DNA of 64,000 bases, taken from the NCBI GenBank assembly GCA_964275345.1, contig CAXYBK010000003.1, positions 186,001 through 250,000 of the forward strand. Reading direction: 5' to 3'. A program made the position numbers and the translations under genes. The notes under the pieces were generated by a model that made no database searches, was not told the DNA's origin, and saw only the letters and a program-made list of their open reading frames with translations. How positions within the stretch are numbered: position 1 is the first letter of the stretch; every line of letters begins with the position of its first letter. Of the stretch, positions 8,603 through 17,950 are shown piece after piece. Source of the stretch: MED-G78 sp964275345. GTDB lineage: Bacteria; Pseudomonadota; Gammaproteobacteria; Magnimaribacterales; D2472.

Positions 8603-9930
8603 TTCCACTATTATTATTGGTCTTAGTTTGTGCTGCATTAGTCTTAGGTTATCCCGTTGCCTTAACTCTTGCAGGAGTATCAATCCTCTTTTCTTTACTT
8701 TGTATACCTGCTGGAATATTTGATCCTGATATTTTTAAAAGTATCCCCTTGAGAATCTTCGGCATTATGAATAATGTTACTTTGCTTGCTGTGCCTTTAT
8801 TTATATTTATGGGAACTATATTAGAGAAATCTGGAATAGCAGGGAGAATGCTTGAAAATATGGCATTGGCATTTAAAAATTTTCGTGGCGGTCTTAGTAT
8901 TTCAATCATTGTAGTAGGCGCTCTTTTAGCGGCAAGTACTGGAATAGTTGGAGCAACAGTTGTGACTATGGGATTAATGTCTTTACCAGTTTTAATCCAA
9001 CAGGGCTATAAGAAAGATTTTTCTACAGGCCTTGTTGCAGCAACTGGGACTTTGGGTCAAATTATTCCACCCTCAATCGCTTTGGTTTTACTTGGTGATG
9101 TTATGTCTAATGCCTATCAGAGAGCTCAAAATAATATGGGTATTTTTTCTCAAAAGACTGTTACTGTTGGTGATCTTTTTGTTGGGGCGATTGTTCCTGG
9201 CATTCTTATTTGTACTTCATATCTGGTATATACCATTTATCAGAACTCAAAAAATTTGAATATCCAGTTTTTACCAGATTCAATAACGCCTCCAAAAATA
9301 GAAATTTTAAAAACGTTGGCTCTGCCATTAATACTTATTGTATTGGTACTAGGCTCAATTATTGGCGGAATTGCTACTCCGACTGAGGCGGCAGCTATTG
9401 GCGCTATGGGTGCCCTGATTATTGCATTGATAAATGGAAAGCTTACCTTTAACTTTTTAAAAGAAACCAGTGAAAAAACTGCAATTGTTACCACTATGAT
9501 ATTCACCATATTAATCGGTGCATCAATATTTTCTTTAATCTTCAGAGGTGTGGGTGGAGATGATCTTATAGAACTTATTTTTAGTGGTATTCCTGGCGGA
9601 CCCTATGCTGCATTAATATTTGTATTGCTTATAGTTTTCTTGCTTGGCTTCATTTTAGATTTTATCGAAATTTGTTATGTCATTGTTCCGCTTGTAGCAC
9701 CACCTCTTTTAATGATGGGCTTTGATCCTGTATGGCTTGCGGTATTACTTGCTATTAATCTTCAGACATCATTTTTAACTCCTCCATTTGGGTTCTCATT
9801 GTTTTACTTAAGAGGAGTCGCTGATGCAAGCATTAAAACTTCTGAAATATATAAAGGTGTAATACCATTTATCTTGATTCAATTATTAATACTTATACTA
9901 GTATTAATTTTTCCGAGTATTGTTTTATGA
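8593..9930 (+). CDS. TRAP transporter large permease (DctM family)
   Basis: A 445-residue integral membrane protein with many predicted spans and DctM signatures: GATVVTMGLMSLPVLI, TLGQIIPPSIALVLLGD and GGIATPTEAAAIGA, plus a C-terminal TSFLTPPFGFSLFYLRG. It forms the transport channel of a TRAP uptake system with the preceding DctQ protein. Overlaps both neighbours: dctQ by 10 bases and the PNGase F-like lipoprotein gene by 4 bases (ATGA). The substrate cannot be read from the permease. Confidence 0.92.
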   Translation: MEIIPLLLLVLVCAALVLGYPVALTLAGVSILFSLLCIPAGIFDPDIFKSIPLRIFGIMNNVTLLAVPLFIFMGTILEKSGIAGRMLENMALAFKNFRGGLSISIIVVGALLAASTGIVGATVVTMGLMSLPVLIQQGYKKDFSTGLVAATGTLGQIIPPSIALVLLGDVMSNAYQRAQNNMGIFSQKTVTVGDLFVGAIVPGILICTSYLVYTIYQNSKNLNIQFLPDSITPPKIEILKTLALPLILIVLVLGSIIGGIATPTEAAAIGAMGALIIALINGKLTFNFLKETSEKTAIVTTMIFTILIGASIFSLIFRGVGGDDLIELIFSGIPGGPYAALIFVLLIVFLLGFILDFIEICYVIVPLVAPPLLMMGFDPVWLAVLLAINLQTSFLTPPFGFSLFYLRGVADASIKTSEIYKGVIPFILIQLLILILVLIFPSIVL

Positions 9931-11102
9931 AGAATCTTAATTTTATAATTACATTTCTAATCATCTCATCATGTTCAATCGAGAATATAGATACTGAGAT
10001 TGCATTTGATATTTTTGAGAAACAAAGTATTCGTTTTCAGGCCTCCTCTGATGAAGAAGAAAATAATCAAACTATAATACTTGGTTCTGGTCGCCTTGTT
10101 TTAAAGACAATCCAATTGCCTGAAAAAAATAATTATCATCATGCTGATGCAAAAATTTCATTGGTTTCTAAAGGAGATCCTTGGGATAAATCCGGATCAT
10201 TCTTTATTATTCCAACTCCATCAGATTATTCTGTTTTAGACTTAGCAAATAAAAGTTTTCCAACCAATGTTGCAACTGAAACATTTCCAGGAATACAGCA
10301 ATTTGAAGCTGAAGATGGTTTTTATTATCCGCCTTTAGAGCTGTTAAGGTTTATTACTCCATTTGGAGTTGGTTACTTTAATACTCAAGATTGCTGTGAA
10401 AAGTTAAAGCCTGTTTATATTGCTAAGTGGGAAGATAATATTTCCTGGAATGAAGATATATCCCACTTATTGCCAATTTTAAAAGGCGAAGTTTTGGTTG
10501 GTGTATATATCGATACTTGGTCAGATAAGGGTTGGGATATCGATGTGGCATTAGAGTTTTCAGGGCCGACTTCTAAAAATCAAACACGACATCAAACTAT
10601 TGTTTCATTGGTGAATACAACTCCTTTTGCAGCTGGTCAAAATGGCTATGATCGATTTGGAGAGGCGCCCCTAGTTACAAGCTTTGATTTAAAAGAAGAT
10701 GAAGATGAAGTTTTTCTTTATTACTTAACAACTGGGCATGGGGGGCATGGAACAGGTGATGAGTTTGTAAAAAAAACAAATATCGTAAGCCTTAATAACC
10801 AAGTTATTGCTGAGTTTATTCCTTGGAGAGATGATTGTGCTTCCTTTAGAAGATTTAATCCAAGCTCAGGTGTATGGACAGAGACAACTGAGTGGAAGGG
10901 TGAAGAAATCGAAGAGCGAATTGCATCATCTGATTACTCAAGATCTGGTTGGTGCCCAGGCAGTAAAGTCTCACCAAAGAAAATTAGCTTAGGTAACTTA
11001 AAAAAAGGTAGGCACGAGGTAAGTATTTTTATTCCAGATGCTCAGATCACAACAGAAACAGAATTTAATTTCTGGAATGTTGCTGCATATATAGCTTATT
11101 AA
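9927..11102 (+). CDS. Lipoprotein related to peptide-N-glycosidase F
   Basis: Predicted lipoprotein (signal peptide, ISSC with Cys16) whose later two thirds resemble PNGase F of Elizabethkingia, an amidase that releases N-linked glycans. Shared landmarks are RFITPFGVG, ILKG(x6)YIDTW, the GHGGHG(x2)DEF region followed by IPWRDDC, and SRSGWCPG with a C-terminal FNFWNVAAYI. The catalytic Asp60 and Glu206 of PNGase F appear conserved as Asp87 (DPWD) and Glu279 (GDEF); Glu118 is replaced by Asp196. The alignment is by eye from memory of the enzyme. It is coupled to dctM by an ATGA overlap. Substrate and activity are unproven. Confidence 0.8.
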   Translation: MKNLNFIITFLIISSCSIENIDTEIAFDIFEKQSIRFQASSDEEENNQTIILGSGRLVLKTIQLPEKNNYHHADAKISLVSKGDPWDKSGSFFIIPTPSDYSVLDLANKSFPTNVATETFPGIQQFEAEDGFYYPPLELLRFITPFGVGYFNTQDCCEKLKPVYIAKWEDNISWNEDISHLLPILKGEVLVGVYIDTWSDKGWDIDVALEFSGPTSKNQTRHQTIVSLVNTTPFAAGQNGYDRFGEAPLVTSFDLKEDEDEVFLYYLTTGHGGHGTGDEFVKKTNIVSLNNQVIAEFIPWRDDCASFRRFNPSSGVWTETTEWKGEEIEERIASSDYSRSGWCPGSKVSPKKISLGNLKKGRHEVSIFIPDAQITTETEFNFWNVAAYIAY

Positions 11103-11183
11103 AAACTCTTAATCATTCTGAGTTTCAGCCAAAGGATCAGATATGAATCTATGATCTTTTAGATCATAATATTTCTTCTACAT

Positions 11184-11214
11184 AAAAAAAGGCGCTATTT
11201 AAATAGCGCCTTTT
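11184..11214. terminator. Bidirectional intrinsic terminator
   Basis: A perfect 20-base palindrome, GGCGCTATTTAAATAGCGCC (11191-11210), is flanked by an A run on the left and TTTT on the right. It sits between the end of the PNGase F-like gene (+) and the end of the outer-membrane protein gene (-), so it can terminate both convergent transcripts. Confidence 0.9.
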
Positions 11215-11250
11215 ACTTATTTGATATTAAGAATATCAGATAATTTTGCG

Positions 11251-11682
11251 TTAAAAGTGGAACTGGAAAGAAAACATATCTGTATCTTCTAATGTATCAA
11301 AACTGATAGTCATGTTTCCAAAAGTTCCACCTATACCTAAACCAGTTTCACCTCCTGAAGCTGATATTGATTCACCTTGATAAGATGCAGTAGCAGAAAA
11401 ATCAGCATATGTTAAGCCGATATGAAATTGTTCAGTGACATTATAGTGAGTTCTAACAAACAATGACGGATCAAGCTCTACCTTAACACCATCTATCTCT
11501 GTATCATTAACTCCAATAATAGCTCCTAGTTCAATATCCCATGCATCGCCTACATCCCATGAATATGACCCTGTTAAACCTCCAAGCGTATCACCTTCAA
11601 TGTCTAAATGGGTATAACCAGCTGCCCAACCATTTGCAAAAACCATTCCTGGTAAAAGCATTATTATTAATAATTTTTTCAT
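11251..11682 (-). CDS. Small outer-membrane beta-barrel protein
   Basis: Signal peptide MKKLLIIMLLPGMVFA is followed by alternating polar and aromatic strands (GWAAGYTHLDIEGD, GGLTGSYSWDVG, FHIGLTYADFSATASYQG) and a C-terminal phenylalanine (SFQFHF), the usual signature for insertion by the BAM complex. At about 127 mature residues it could form an eight-stranded barrel. There is an AAGAGGT ribosome-binding site just upstream. The specific function cannot be assigned. It is monocistronic and ends at the shared terminator at 11191-11210. Confidence 0.75.
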   Translation of the reverse strand: MKKLLIIMLLPGMVFANGWAAGYTHLDIEGDTLGGLTGSYSWDVGDAWDIELGAIIGVNDTEIDGVKVELDPSLFVRTHYNVTEQFHIGLTYADFSATASYQGESISASGGETGLGIGGTFGNMTISFDTLEDTDMFSFQFHF

Positions 11683-11846
11683 AAGACCTCTTAATTTTAA
11701 TTAAAGATTTATAATATCATTGGTTTAAAAAAAACTTTTAGAAATAAGGTTACTTAAAATAACTATCTTTTAATGAGTCTTTATTAATTATCGATATATA
11801 AATATATATGTGATAAATTAAGACATGCCTTTTTAAAGATATTCTT

Positions 11847-12185
11847 ATGGAAAATAAAGAATTCTTACTTAATGCTAAACGAGCACGACAAGTTCATGCA
11901 CTTTTTCTTAAAGAAAGTATTGATCATTGTCATATAGTTTTATTAACAGAAATTATTGTAAGAAAAATTCATAAAGATACTCTCCCTAATGTGAAATGGC
12001 TTCAGATAGAACTTCAAATATCTTTTACTAAGGTAAAGTCGATATTAGAAACATTGGAGGTAAGAGGTTTTATTATTAAGAAAGATTCTGAAGGTGATAA
12101 AAGAGTTAAATTCATAGATATTACCAATGCGGGTAATGAATTTATATATGAAGTAACTGAGAAGTTAGCTAAGCCAGGGGTTTAG
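11847..12185 (+). CDS. MarR-like winged-helix DNA-binding protein
   Basis: A 112-residue protein whose middle (residues about 45-90) reads as a winged helix: a recognition-helix stretch (LQISFTKVKSILETLEVRGFI) and a charged wing (KKDSEGDKRVKFIDITNAG), the pattern of MarR-type regulators. No ligand domain is visible. The target is unknown. Its TAG stop shares bases with the TAA stop of the convergent MTHFR-like gene in the tetranucleotide TTAG at 12182-12185. Confidence 0.65.
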   Translation: MENKEFLLNAKRARQVHALFLKESIDHCHIVLLTEIIVRKIHKDTLPNVKWLQIELQISFTKVKSILETLEVRGFIIKKDSEGDKRVKFIDITNAGNEFIYEVTEKLAKPGV

Positions 12186-13039
12186 CTAACTTCTTTTATC
12201 CAATCGACTGTTTGCTTAATTCCACCAATTGGGAAAAAGTGAACCTGGTCAATATTTAGAGATGGATCCTTCATTTTATGATCTGCCAAAGCTTCTAAAA
12301 TCTCAGTAGGCTTGTATGGCAATAAAAGCTTTGTAATATCTTTAGCTCTTTTAGTGAGTATTTTCATTGATGGTCCTATGCCACATTGAATAGAAAACCT
12401 TAAAACAGTTTGAAGTTTTGCTGGGCCAGCAATGCCAATATGAATTGGAATATCAATGCCATCTTGTTTAAGATTTTCTGCCCATGAGGTAACGGTGTTG
12501 GCATCAAAACAAAATTGAGTGGCTATAGCCATTGTTGCATCAGTTCGCTTAGAAAATTCCTGCTTCCATGAAAGAGCACTAGAAGTATTCTTCTTTCCTC
12601 CATCCGGGTCTATGTCTTTACTTCCCTCTGGATGACCTGCTACATGAAGCCTCTTAAAGCCAAGCTTATCAAATTCACCTGTTTCAATAAGTTGTATAGA
12701 AGAATCAAACTCCCCTAGTGGATGTGAGGAGCCTCCTGCAAGCAAAAGTGCCTCACTAACATTTGCTTCATTTTGATACATAGATAACCATTCAGTTAAC
12801 ATATTCTTATTTTTAATAATTCTTGCTGGAATATGTGGCATGACTGAAAAACCCTCTGCATTTATTCTTTTAGCAGTAGCAACCATAGTTTTAATATCTT
12901 CCTTTTCAGACAAATGAGCGATATAAACTCTAGTATTTGCAGGAAGAATTTCAGCAAAGTTTTCAACCTTAGCAGCAGAATTAGGAACTACTTCAATTGA
13001 GTAGCCTGAAATAAAATTTTTGAGAGCATCGCTTGTCAT
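12182..13039 (-). CDS. Methylenetetrahydrofolate reductase-like protein (MetF superfamily)
   Basis: A 285-residue TIM-barrel protein with MetF-like landmarks: SIEVVPNSAAK at the start, LLLAGGSSHPLGEF where MetF has its flavin-binding GD/GG segment, and MAIATQFCFDA followed by IHIGIAGPA. The sequence departs from standard MetF, so it may act on another one-carbon carrier or in methylated-amine metabolism rather than methionine synthesis. Last gene of a leftward run after lipA, 18 bases apart. Confidence 0.75.
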   Translation of the reverse strand: MTSDALKNFISGYSIEVVPNSAAKVENFAEILPANTRVYIAHLSEKEDIKTMVATAKRINAEGFSVMPHIPARIIKNKNMLTEWLSMYQNEANVSEALLLAGGSSHPLGEFDSSIQLIETGEFDKLGFKRLHVAGHPEGSKDIDPDGGKKNTSSALSWKQEFSKRTDATMAIATQFCFDANTVTSWAENLKQDGIDIPIHIGIAGPAKLQTVLRFSIQCGIGPSMKILTKRAKDITKLLLPYKPTEILEALADHKMKDPSLNIDQVHFFPIGGIKQTVDWIKEVS

Positions 13040-13057
13040 TACTTATTCCTTAATAAC

Positions 13058-14032
13058 CTATATTGCCTGATCAAGTCCGGCATTATTTTTTTCTAGAACC
13101 CTTTCTGCTCTATAACTTGATCTAACCATTGGTCCTGATACAACCTCTAAGAAGCCTTTTCTTAAACCTAGATCTCTATAATAATTAAATTCTTCGGGGG
13201 TGACCCATTTTTCAATAGGAAGATGGTTTAAGGTTGGTCTTAGATATTGCCCAAGCGTCAAAATATCAACATTATTAGCAATTAAATCATCCATGGTCTT
13301 TTCAATCTCATCGTCAGTCTCTCCAAGCCCAAGGATTAAACTAGTTTTTGTTAAAACATTTGGATTAATCCTCTTAGATTCAGCTAAGACATCAAGAGTT
13401 TGCTGATACCCTGCTCTAATATCTCTTACTGGATGGGTTAGTCTTTCAACAGTTTCCATATTTTGTGCAAATACCTCAATCCCTGAATTTACAATCGTCT
13501 CAATTGAAGTATAAATACCTTTAAAATCCGGTGTTAACGCCTCTACTGCAGTATTTGGATTGCTTGCTTTGATAGCCTTTACTGTCTGAGCATAATGCTC
13601 TGCGCCACCGTCAGGCAAATCATCTCTATTGACTGAAGTAAGAACGACATATTTAAGCCCCATAACTGAAACTGCTCTAGCTGTATTTTTTGGCTCTTCA
13701 TGATCAAGCCAGCCTTTAGGATTGCCGGTGTCTACTGAACAAAATTTACATGCCCTTGTGCAGACAGAGCCCATTAACATAAATGTAGCAGTTCCATTAG
13801 ACCAACATTCAGAAATATTCGGACACATGCCTTCTTCACACACTGTGTTAAGACGTTTTTCTTTAACTTGTTGTTTAACTGCATTGTAGCGAGGATCAAA
13901 CGTGGCTTTTACACGAATCCAATTTGGCTTTCGTGTATTTGGAATATCTGAATACTTGTTAGCTTTCTGGCCATTCTTCACAGCCTTAATGCCATCTCTG
14001 TTTACAATTTTTACTGTTGGAATAATGTCCAT
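13058..14032 (-). CDS. lipA: Lipoyl synthase
   Basis: Inserts two sulfurs into octanoyl-E2 to make lipoyl groups. The auxiliary cluster cysteines (Cys65, Cys70, Cys76 in CEEGMCPNISEC) and the radical SAM motif CTRACKFC (Cys91, Cys95, Cys98) are both present, and the GPMVRSSYRA motif near the C-terminus supplies the serine ligand of the auxiliary cluster. The length of 324 residues is normal. It follows lipB by 2 bases. Confidence 0.96.
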   Translation of the reverse strand: MDIIPTVKIVNRDGIKAVKNGQKANKYSDIPNTRKPNWIRVKATFDPRYNAVKQQVKEKRLNTVCEEGMCPNISECWSNGTATFMLMGSVCTRACKFCSVDTGNPKGWLDHEEPKNTARAVSVMGLKYVVLTSVNRDDLPDGGAEHYAQTVKAIKASNPNTAVEALTPDFKGIYTSIETIVNSGIEVFAQNMETVERLTHPVRDIRAGYQQTLDVLAESKRINPNVLTKTSLILGLGETDDEIEKTMDDLIANNVDILTLGQYLRPTLNHLPIEKWVTPEEFNYYRDLGLRKGFLEVVSGPMVRSSYRAERVLEKNNAGLDQAI

Positions 14033-14034
14033 AA

Positions 14035-14637
14035 TTACAATTGGCTGCCTAATATTTTTATTGCCGAAGATTCAACCTCTTTAATATCTATAGTATCAAT
14101 AAAATCTTTTATTTGCGTTACCTTTAATCCCTCATATCCACATGGGTTAATTTGTTTAAATGGTTCTGTATCCATATCTACATTCAAACTAATGCCATGA
14201 TAAGTTTTACCTCTGGAGATTCTTAAACCAATTGAGGCAATCTTTTTATCCTGAACATAAACTCCAGGAGCGCCGCTTATTATATTAGTTTCAATATCAT
14301 ATTGCTTTAGAAGATCTTGAATAAAATCCTCTAAATTTTTTACTAAAGCTTTTGGCCCCCACTTTAAAGTTTTAATATCAAGCAAAAAGTAGATAACTAG
14401 TTGGCCAGGTCCATGATAGGTTACCTCTCCACCCCTATCAGTTTGAATGACTGGAATATTCTTAGCATCAAGGATGTGTTCCTTGCTTGCAGCTGTTCCT
14501 AAGGTAAAGACTGGTGGATGCTCTAATAGCCATATTTGATTTTCAAAATTAGGTTTTGTTATATGTGCCTTCATAGCATCATATGAATCTTGGTAATTGG
14601 TAAGTCCAAGTGATTTAAAGGTTAAATCATTTTCCAC
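14035..14637 (-). CDS. lipB: Octanoyltransferase
   Basis: Transfers octanoate from acyl carrier protein to lipoyl domains, the step before LipA. The family motif DRGGEVTYHGPGQL (residues 67-80), the catalytic lysine in KKIASIGLRI (Lys132) and the catalytic cysteine in NPCGYEG (Cys166) are present. It starts with GTG at 14637, whose first base is the last base of the upstream receptor gene's TAG stop (TAGTG), so translation is probably coupled. Confidence 0.95.
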   Translation of the reverse strand: MENDLTFKSLGLTNYQDSYDAMKAHITKPNFENQIWLLEHPPVFTLGTAASKEHILDAKNIPVIQTDRGGEVTYHGPGQLVIYFLLDIKTLKWGPKALVKNLEDFIQDLLKQYDIETNIISGAPGVYVQDKKIASIGLRISRGKTYHGISLNVDMDTEPFKQINPCGYEGLKVTQIKDFIDTIDIKEVESSAIKILGSQL

Positions 14638-15725
14638 TAATTATTTCTAGCCTCAATAAAAGCATTCTCTGAGATTGCATGATAGGCAGAAACTTCTTTA
14701 TGAAAATTTTTGTAGGATTGATAGACTTTATTAACAGATGGATCATTGGCCGCATTCTCTTCCATGATCTCATTAGCTATAACTTTAAATTCAGCAATAA
14801 CATCATTTGGTAATTTCCTTAATTCCACACCATGAACATCTATTAACTCTCTTAAAGCTCTGTTATTTCTAGCAGTGTATTCATCTAAAGTATCCTGATT
14901 AACTGCTTTTGCAGCTGTTTCAATAATGACTTGGAGGTGCTCTGGTAAAGACTCCCAAGCTTCTTTATTAATTAAAAGCTCAAGCATTGAGCCTGGTTCA
15001 TGCCAGCCTGGATAGTAATAGTACTTAGCGGCTTGTTGAAAACCAAAAGTTAGATCATTGTAGGGTCCAACCCATTCGGTTGCATCAATTACACCTGTTT
15101 GAAGGGCGGTAAAGAGTTCGCCCGCAGGTAAAGTCACGGGAATTCCGCCAGCTCTTTTAAAAACCTCGCCGCCGACTCCAGGTATGCGCATTTTTAAGCC
15201 TTTAATGTCTTCTAATGAATTAATCTCTTTGTTAAACCAGCCAAACATTTGGGTTCCAGTATTACCAGCAGGCATTGGATGAATATTAAAAGGTTCGTAT
15301 ATCTCTCTCCATATCTCAAGTCCGCCACCTCTATATACCCATGCGTTTATTTCATCAGAGGTAAATCCAAAAGGAACTCCTGAAAAAAATTGAGCTGCAG
15401 GGACTTTTCCTTTCCAGAAGTAGCTTCCACTATGGCCCATTTGATGCGAGCCGCTTGATACCGCATCAAAAACTCCAAAAGCTGGAACTTGTTCGCCAGC
15501 TCCATAAACAGTAATTTTCATTTGGCCATTGCTCATTTCTTCTACCAGATTTGCAATCTTCTCAGGCGCCATACCAAGACCAGGATAATTTTTAGGCCAA
15601 GCCGTAACTAATCGCCAGTTGTATGTTTGAACCATTTTAGATTCATCACTCATATTTACAGGAACATCGTTAGAACATGCAGCTAATAAAATAATTCCCA
15701 GGATTGATAAATATTTATGTTTCAT
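14637..15725 (-). CDS. TRAP transporter solute-binding lipoprotein, TakP/DctP type
   Basis: Extracytoplasmic solute receptor (362 residues) with a signal peptide ending in LAACS (Cys17). Family landmarks include YNWRLVTAWPKNYPGLG, a GLKMRIPG segment, and the ligand-binding region LFTALQTGVIDATEWVGP, which resembles TakP-type receptors for alpha-keto or other organic acids. It lies inside an operon with uvrD and lip genes and not beside permease genes. The orphan dctQM pair 5 kb away is the likely partner, by inference. Its ATG overlaps the uvrD stop (TAATG). Confidence 0.9.
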   Translation of the reverse strand: MKHKYLSILGIILLAACSNDVPVNMSDESKMVQTYNWRLVTAWPKNYPGLGMAPEKIANLVEEMSNGQMKITVYGAGEQVPAFGVFDAVSSGSHQMGHSGSYFWKGKVPAAQFFSGVPFGFTSDEINAWVYRGGGLEIWREIYEPFNIHPMPAGNTGTQMFGWFNKEINSLEDIKGLKMRIPGVGGEVFKRAGGIPVTLPAGELFTALQTGVIDATEWVGPYNDLTFGFQQAAKYYYYPGWHEPGSMLELLINKEAWESLPEHLQVIIETAAKAVNQDTLDEYTARNNRALRELIDVHGVELRKLPNDVIAEFKVIANEIMEENAANDPSVNKVYQSYKNFHKEVSAYHAISENAFIEARNN

Positions 15726-17908
15726 TAAATTTTCTCAAGTTTCGCAAAGGATAGGACCAGCCATTTAGTTCCAGATTTATCAAAATTGATCTGCACTCTT
15801 GCTGCCTCTCCAGTTCCCTCATAATTAAGAACTATGCCCTCTCCAAATGATGGGTGCAAGACTTTTTGGCCTAACGCAAAGCCTATTTCATCCTCAACTT
15901 TATATTTTGCTTCTTTTGCTGCGGGGAATTCTCTCCTTGTATAGGCGGTTGTAGTTTGTGCACGAGGTCTAATCTCATCCATTAATTCTTTTGGTATTTC
16001 TCGAATAAATCTTGAAGGAGGATTAAAAGTATCTGATCCGTGCAACCTTCTTGATTCAGCGTAAGTAATATAAAGCTTTTGCATCGCTCTGGTTATACCA
16101 ACGTAACAAAGTCTTCGCTCTTCCTCTAATTGAGAAATGCTATCCATGGAACGCCCATGAGGAAATAAACTTTCCTCTAATCCAGTCATTAAAACTAATT
16201 TGAACTCTAAGCCTTTAGCTGAGTGTAATGTCATGAGTTGGGCTGCGTCATCATGTTCACTAGCCTGCCTATCTCCTGAATCAAGAGAGATCATATCTAG
16301 ATAGTCTTCAGCTATTTCAATATTTTTCTTTTCTTCACTTGTGCTTTGTTCAAAATTTTTGGTAGCTGTAATTAACTCTTCTAAGTTTTCAGTTCTAGTT
16401 TTTCCTTTTTCTCCTGGCTCTTTCCCATGATAGGCATAGAGTCCTGATGTTTGAATAATGTATTCCATTAATTCGGATAAGGAGTTGCTTTCAGCTAATT
16501 CTCTAGATGTAGCAATTAATTCTAGGTAGGATCTGAGCCCGCTGCCGCCCTTGCCTGAGATAACTCCCTCATCTATTAACTTCGCAGATGCCTTGATGTA
16601 AGAGATATTATATTTTTTTGCAGCACTTCTAATTTTACTTAAAGTTTTTTCGCCAACTCCTCGAGTTGGATTGGATATAGATCTTTCAAAAGAAGGATTA
16701 TCCGAATGATTAAATATAATCTTTAAATAACTAATAGCATTTTTAATTTCTAGTCGCTCATAGAATCTCTGGCCACCATATATTCTGTATGGAATAGATG
16801 ATCTTAATAAGGCTTCCTCTAGTGCACGTGATTGGGCATTAGATCTATATAAAACAGCCGCATCTTCATACAGCTCACCCTTGTTCATCCATTCTCTAAG
16901 GATATCAGCCACAAAACGGGCTTCATCTTGCTCGTTATAGGCTTGATACAAAATTATATTTTCACCCTCAAGCTGTTCAGTCCAAAGATTTTTTCCAAGC
17001 CTGTCACTGTTATTTTCTATCAAAGCGTTTGCTGCTGAGAGTATGTTGTTGGTAGAGCGGTAATTTTGCTCAAGTCTTATCGTCTCAGAATTTTTAAATG
17101 TTTTTGTAAAAGAAGCTACATTTTCTACTTTTGCCCCCCTCCATCCATAAATAGACTGATCGTCATCACCTACAGCTGTAATAGAGGCCGCTTGTGAGGC
17201 AATTTCTAATAACCATTTATACTGAATAGAGTTAGTATCTTGAAACTCATCAATTAAAATTGTTTTAAATCTTGTATGAAAATAAGATCTTACAGATTCA
17301 TTATTTTTTATAACTTCATAAGATTTAAGTAAAAGCTCTCCAAAATCAAGCAAATTATCTTGAATACAAACTTCCTCATACTCTTTATATATTTTCTTAA
17401 TAGTTTCTTTAAAGAAATCCCCATGGTCTTCAACTTCAGCAGACCTAAGCCCATCATCTTTCCAGGAATTAATTTGCCATTGGCTTTGGCGCGATGGCCA
17501 TGAGGCCTCATCTAAATTAGATTCTTTTGCTATCCTTTTAATAATTCTTAATTGGTCATCCGAATCAAGAATTGTAAAACCACTTGTCAGGCCTGCCTCT
17601 TTATGAAAACGTTTGAGCATTCTGTGTGACAAACCATGAAAAGTTCCACACCATAGATCCATAGCTGGAGATTGAAGTAATTCCTCAATTCTTGAGCGCA
17701 TCTCTGCTGCAGCCTTGTTGGTAAATGTAACTGCCATAATGGCTGCTGGATTTTTATGTAGTGCTTCAACTTCCCATGCAACTTTATGAACAAGAACTCT
17801 AGTTTTTCCTGAGCCAGCACCAGCAAGCACCATGAGATGCTGCTTTTCTGAAGTCACAGCTTTGCGCTGCTCGTCATTCAAATTGTCTAATATGTAAGAT
17901 ACATCCAT
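15725..17908 (-). CDS. uvrD: ATP-dependent DNA helicase II (UvrD)
   Basis: Superfamily 1 3'-5' helicase for mismatch and excision repair. Motifs in order: Walker A AGAGSGKT (residues 29-36), FHGLSHRML, Walker B DEFQDTN, GDDDQSIYGWRGA, LEQNYRST, the VI-region LHSAKGLEF, and YVGITRA. The C-terminal GQKVLHPSFGEG Tudor-like tail is typical of UvrD/PcrA. At 727 residues it is full length. First gene of the leftward operon; divergent from the RpiR-type regulator over a 42-base gap. Confidence 0.95.
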   Translation of the reverse strand: MDVSYILDNLNDEQRKAVTSEKQHLMVLAGAGSGKTRVLVHKVAWEVEALHKNPAAIMAVTFTNKAAAEMRSRIEELLQSPAMDLWCGTFHGLSHRMLKRFHKEAGLTSGFTILDSDDQLRIIKRIAKESNLDEASWPSRQSQWQINSWKDDGLRSAEVEDHGDFFKETIKKIYKEYEEVCIQDNLLDFGELLLKSYEVIKNNESVRSYFHTRFKTILIDEFQDTNSIQYKWLLEIASQAASITAVGDDDQSIYGWRGAKVENVASFTKTFKNSETIRLEQNYRSTNNILSAANALIENNSDRLGKNLWTEQLEGENIILYQAYNEQDEARFVADILREWMNKGELYEDAAVLYRSNAQSRALEEALLRSSIPYRIYGGQRFYERLEIKNAISYLKIIFNHSDNPSFERSISNPTRGVGEKTLSKIRSAAKKYNISYIKASAKLIDEGVISGKGGSGLRSYLELIATSRELAESNSLSELMEYIIQTSGLYAYHGKEPGEKGKTRTENLEELITATKNFEQSTSEEKKNIEIAEDYLDMISLDSGDRQASEHDDAAQLMTLHSAKGLEFKLVLMTGLEESLFPHGRSMDSISQLEEERRLCYVGITRAMQKLYITYAESRRLHGSDTFNPPSRFIREIPKELMDEIRPRAQTTTAYTRREFPAAKEAKYKVEDEIGFALGQKVLHPSFGEGIVLNYEGTGEAARVQINFDKSGTKWLVLSFAKLEKI

Positions 17909-17950
17909 TTAGGGATTCATTTTTTTGCTTAGGAAGGATATTCTAACCTT

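Noticed and set aside
11151..11167. ATGATCT-TTT-AGATCAT hairpin after the PNGase F-like gene
   Set aside because: The stem is weak and AT-rich with no T tract. The strong palindrome at 11191-11210 is the terminator.
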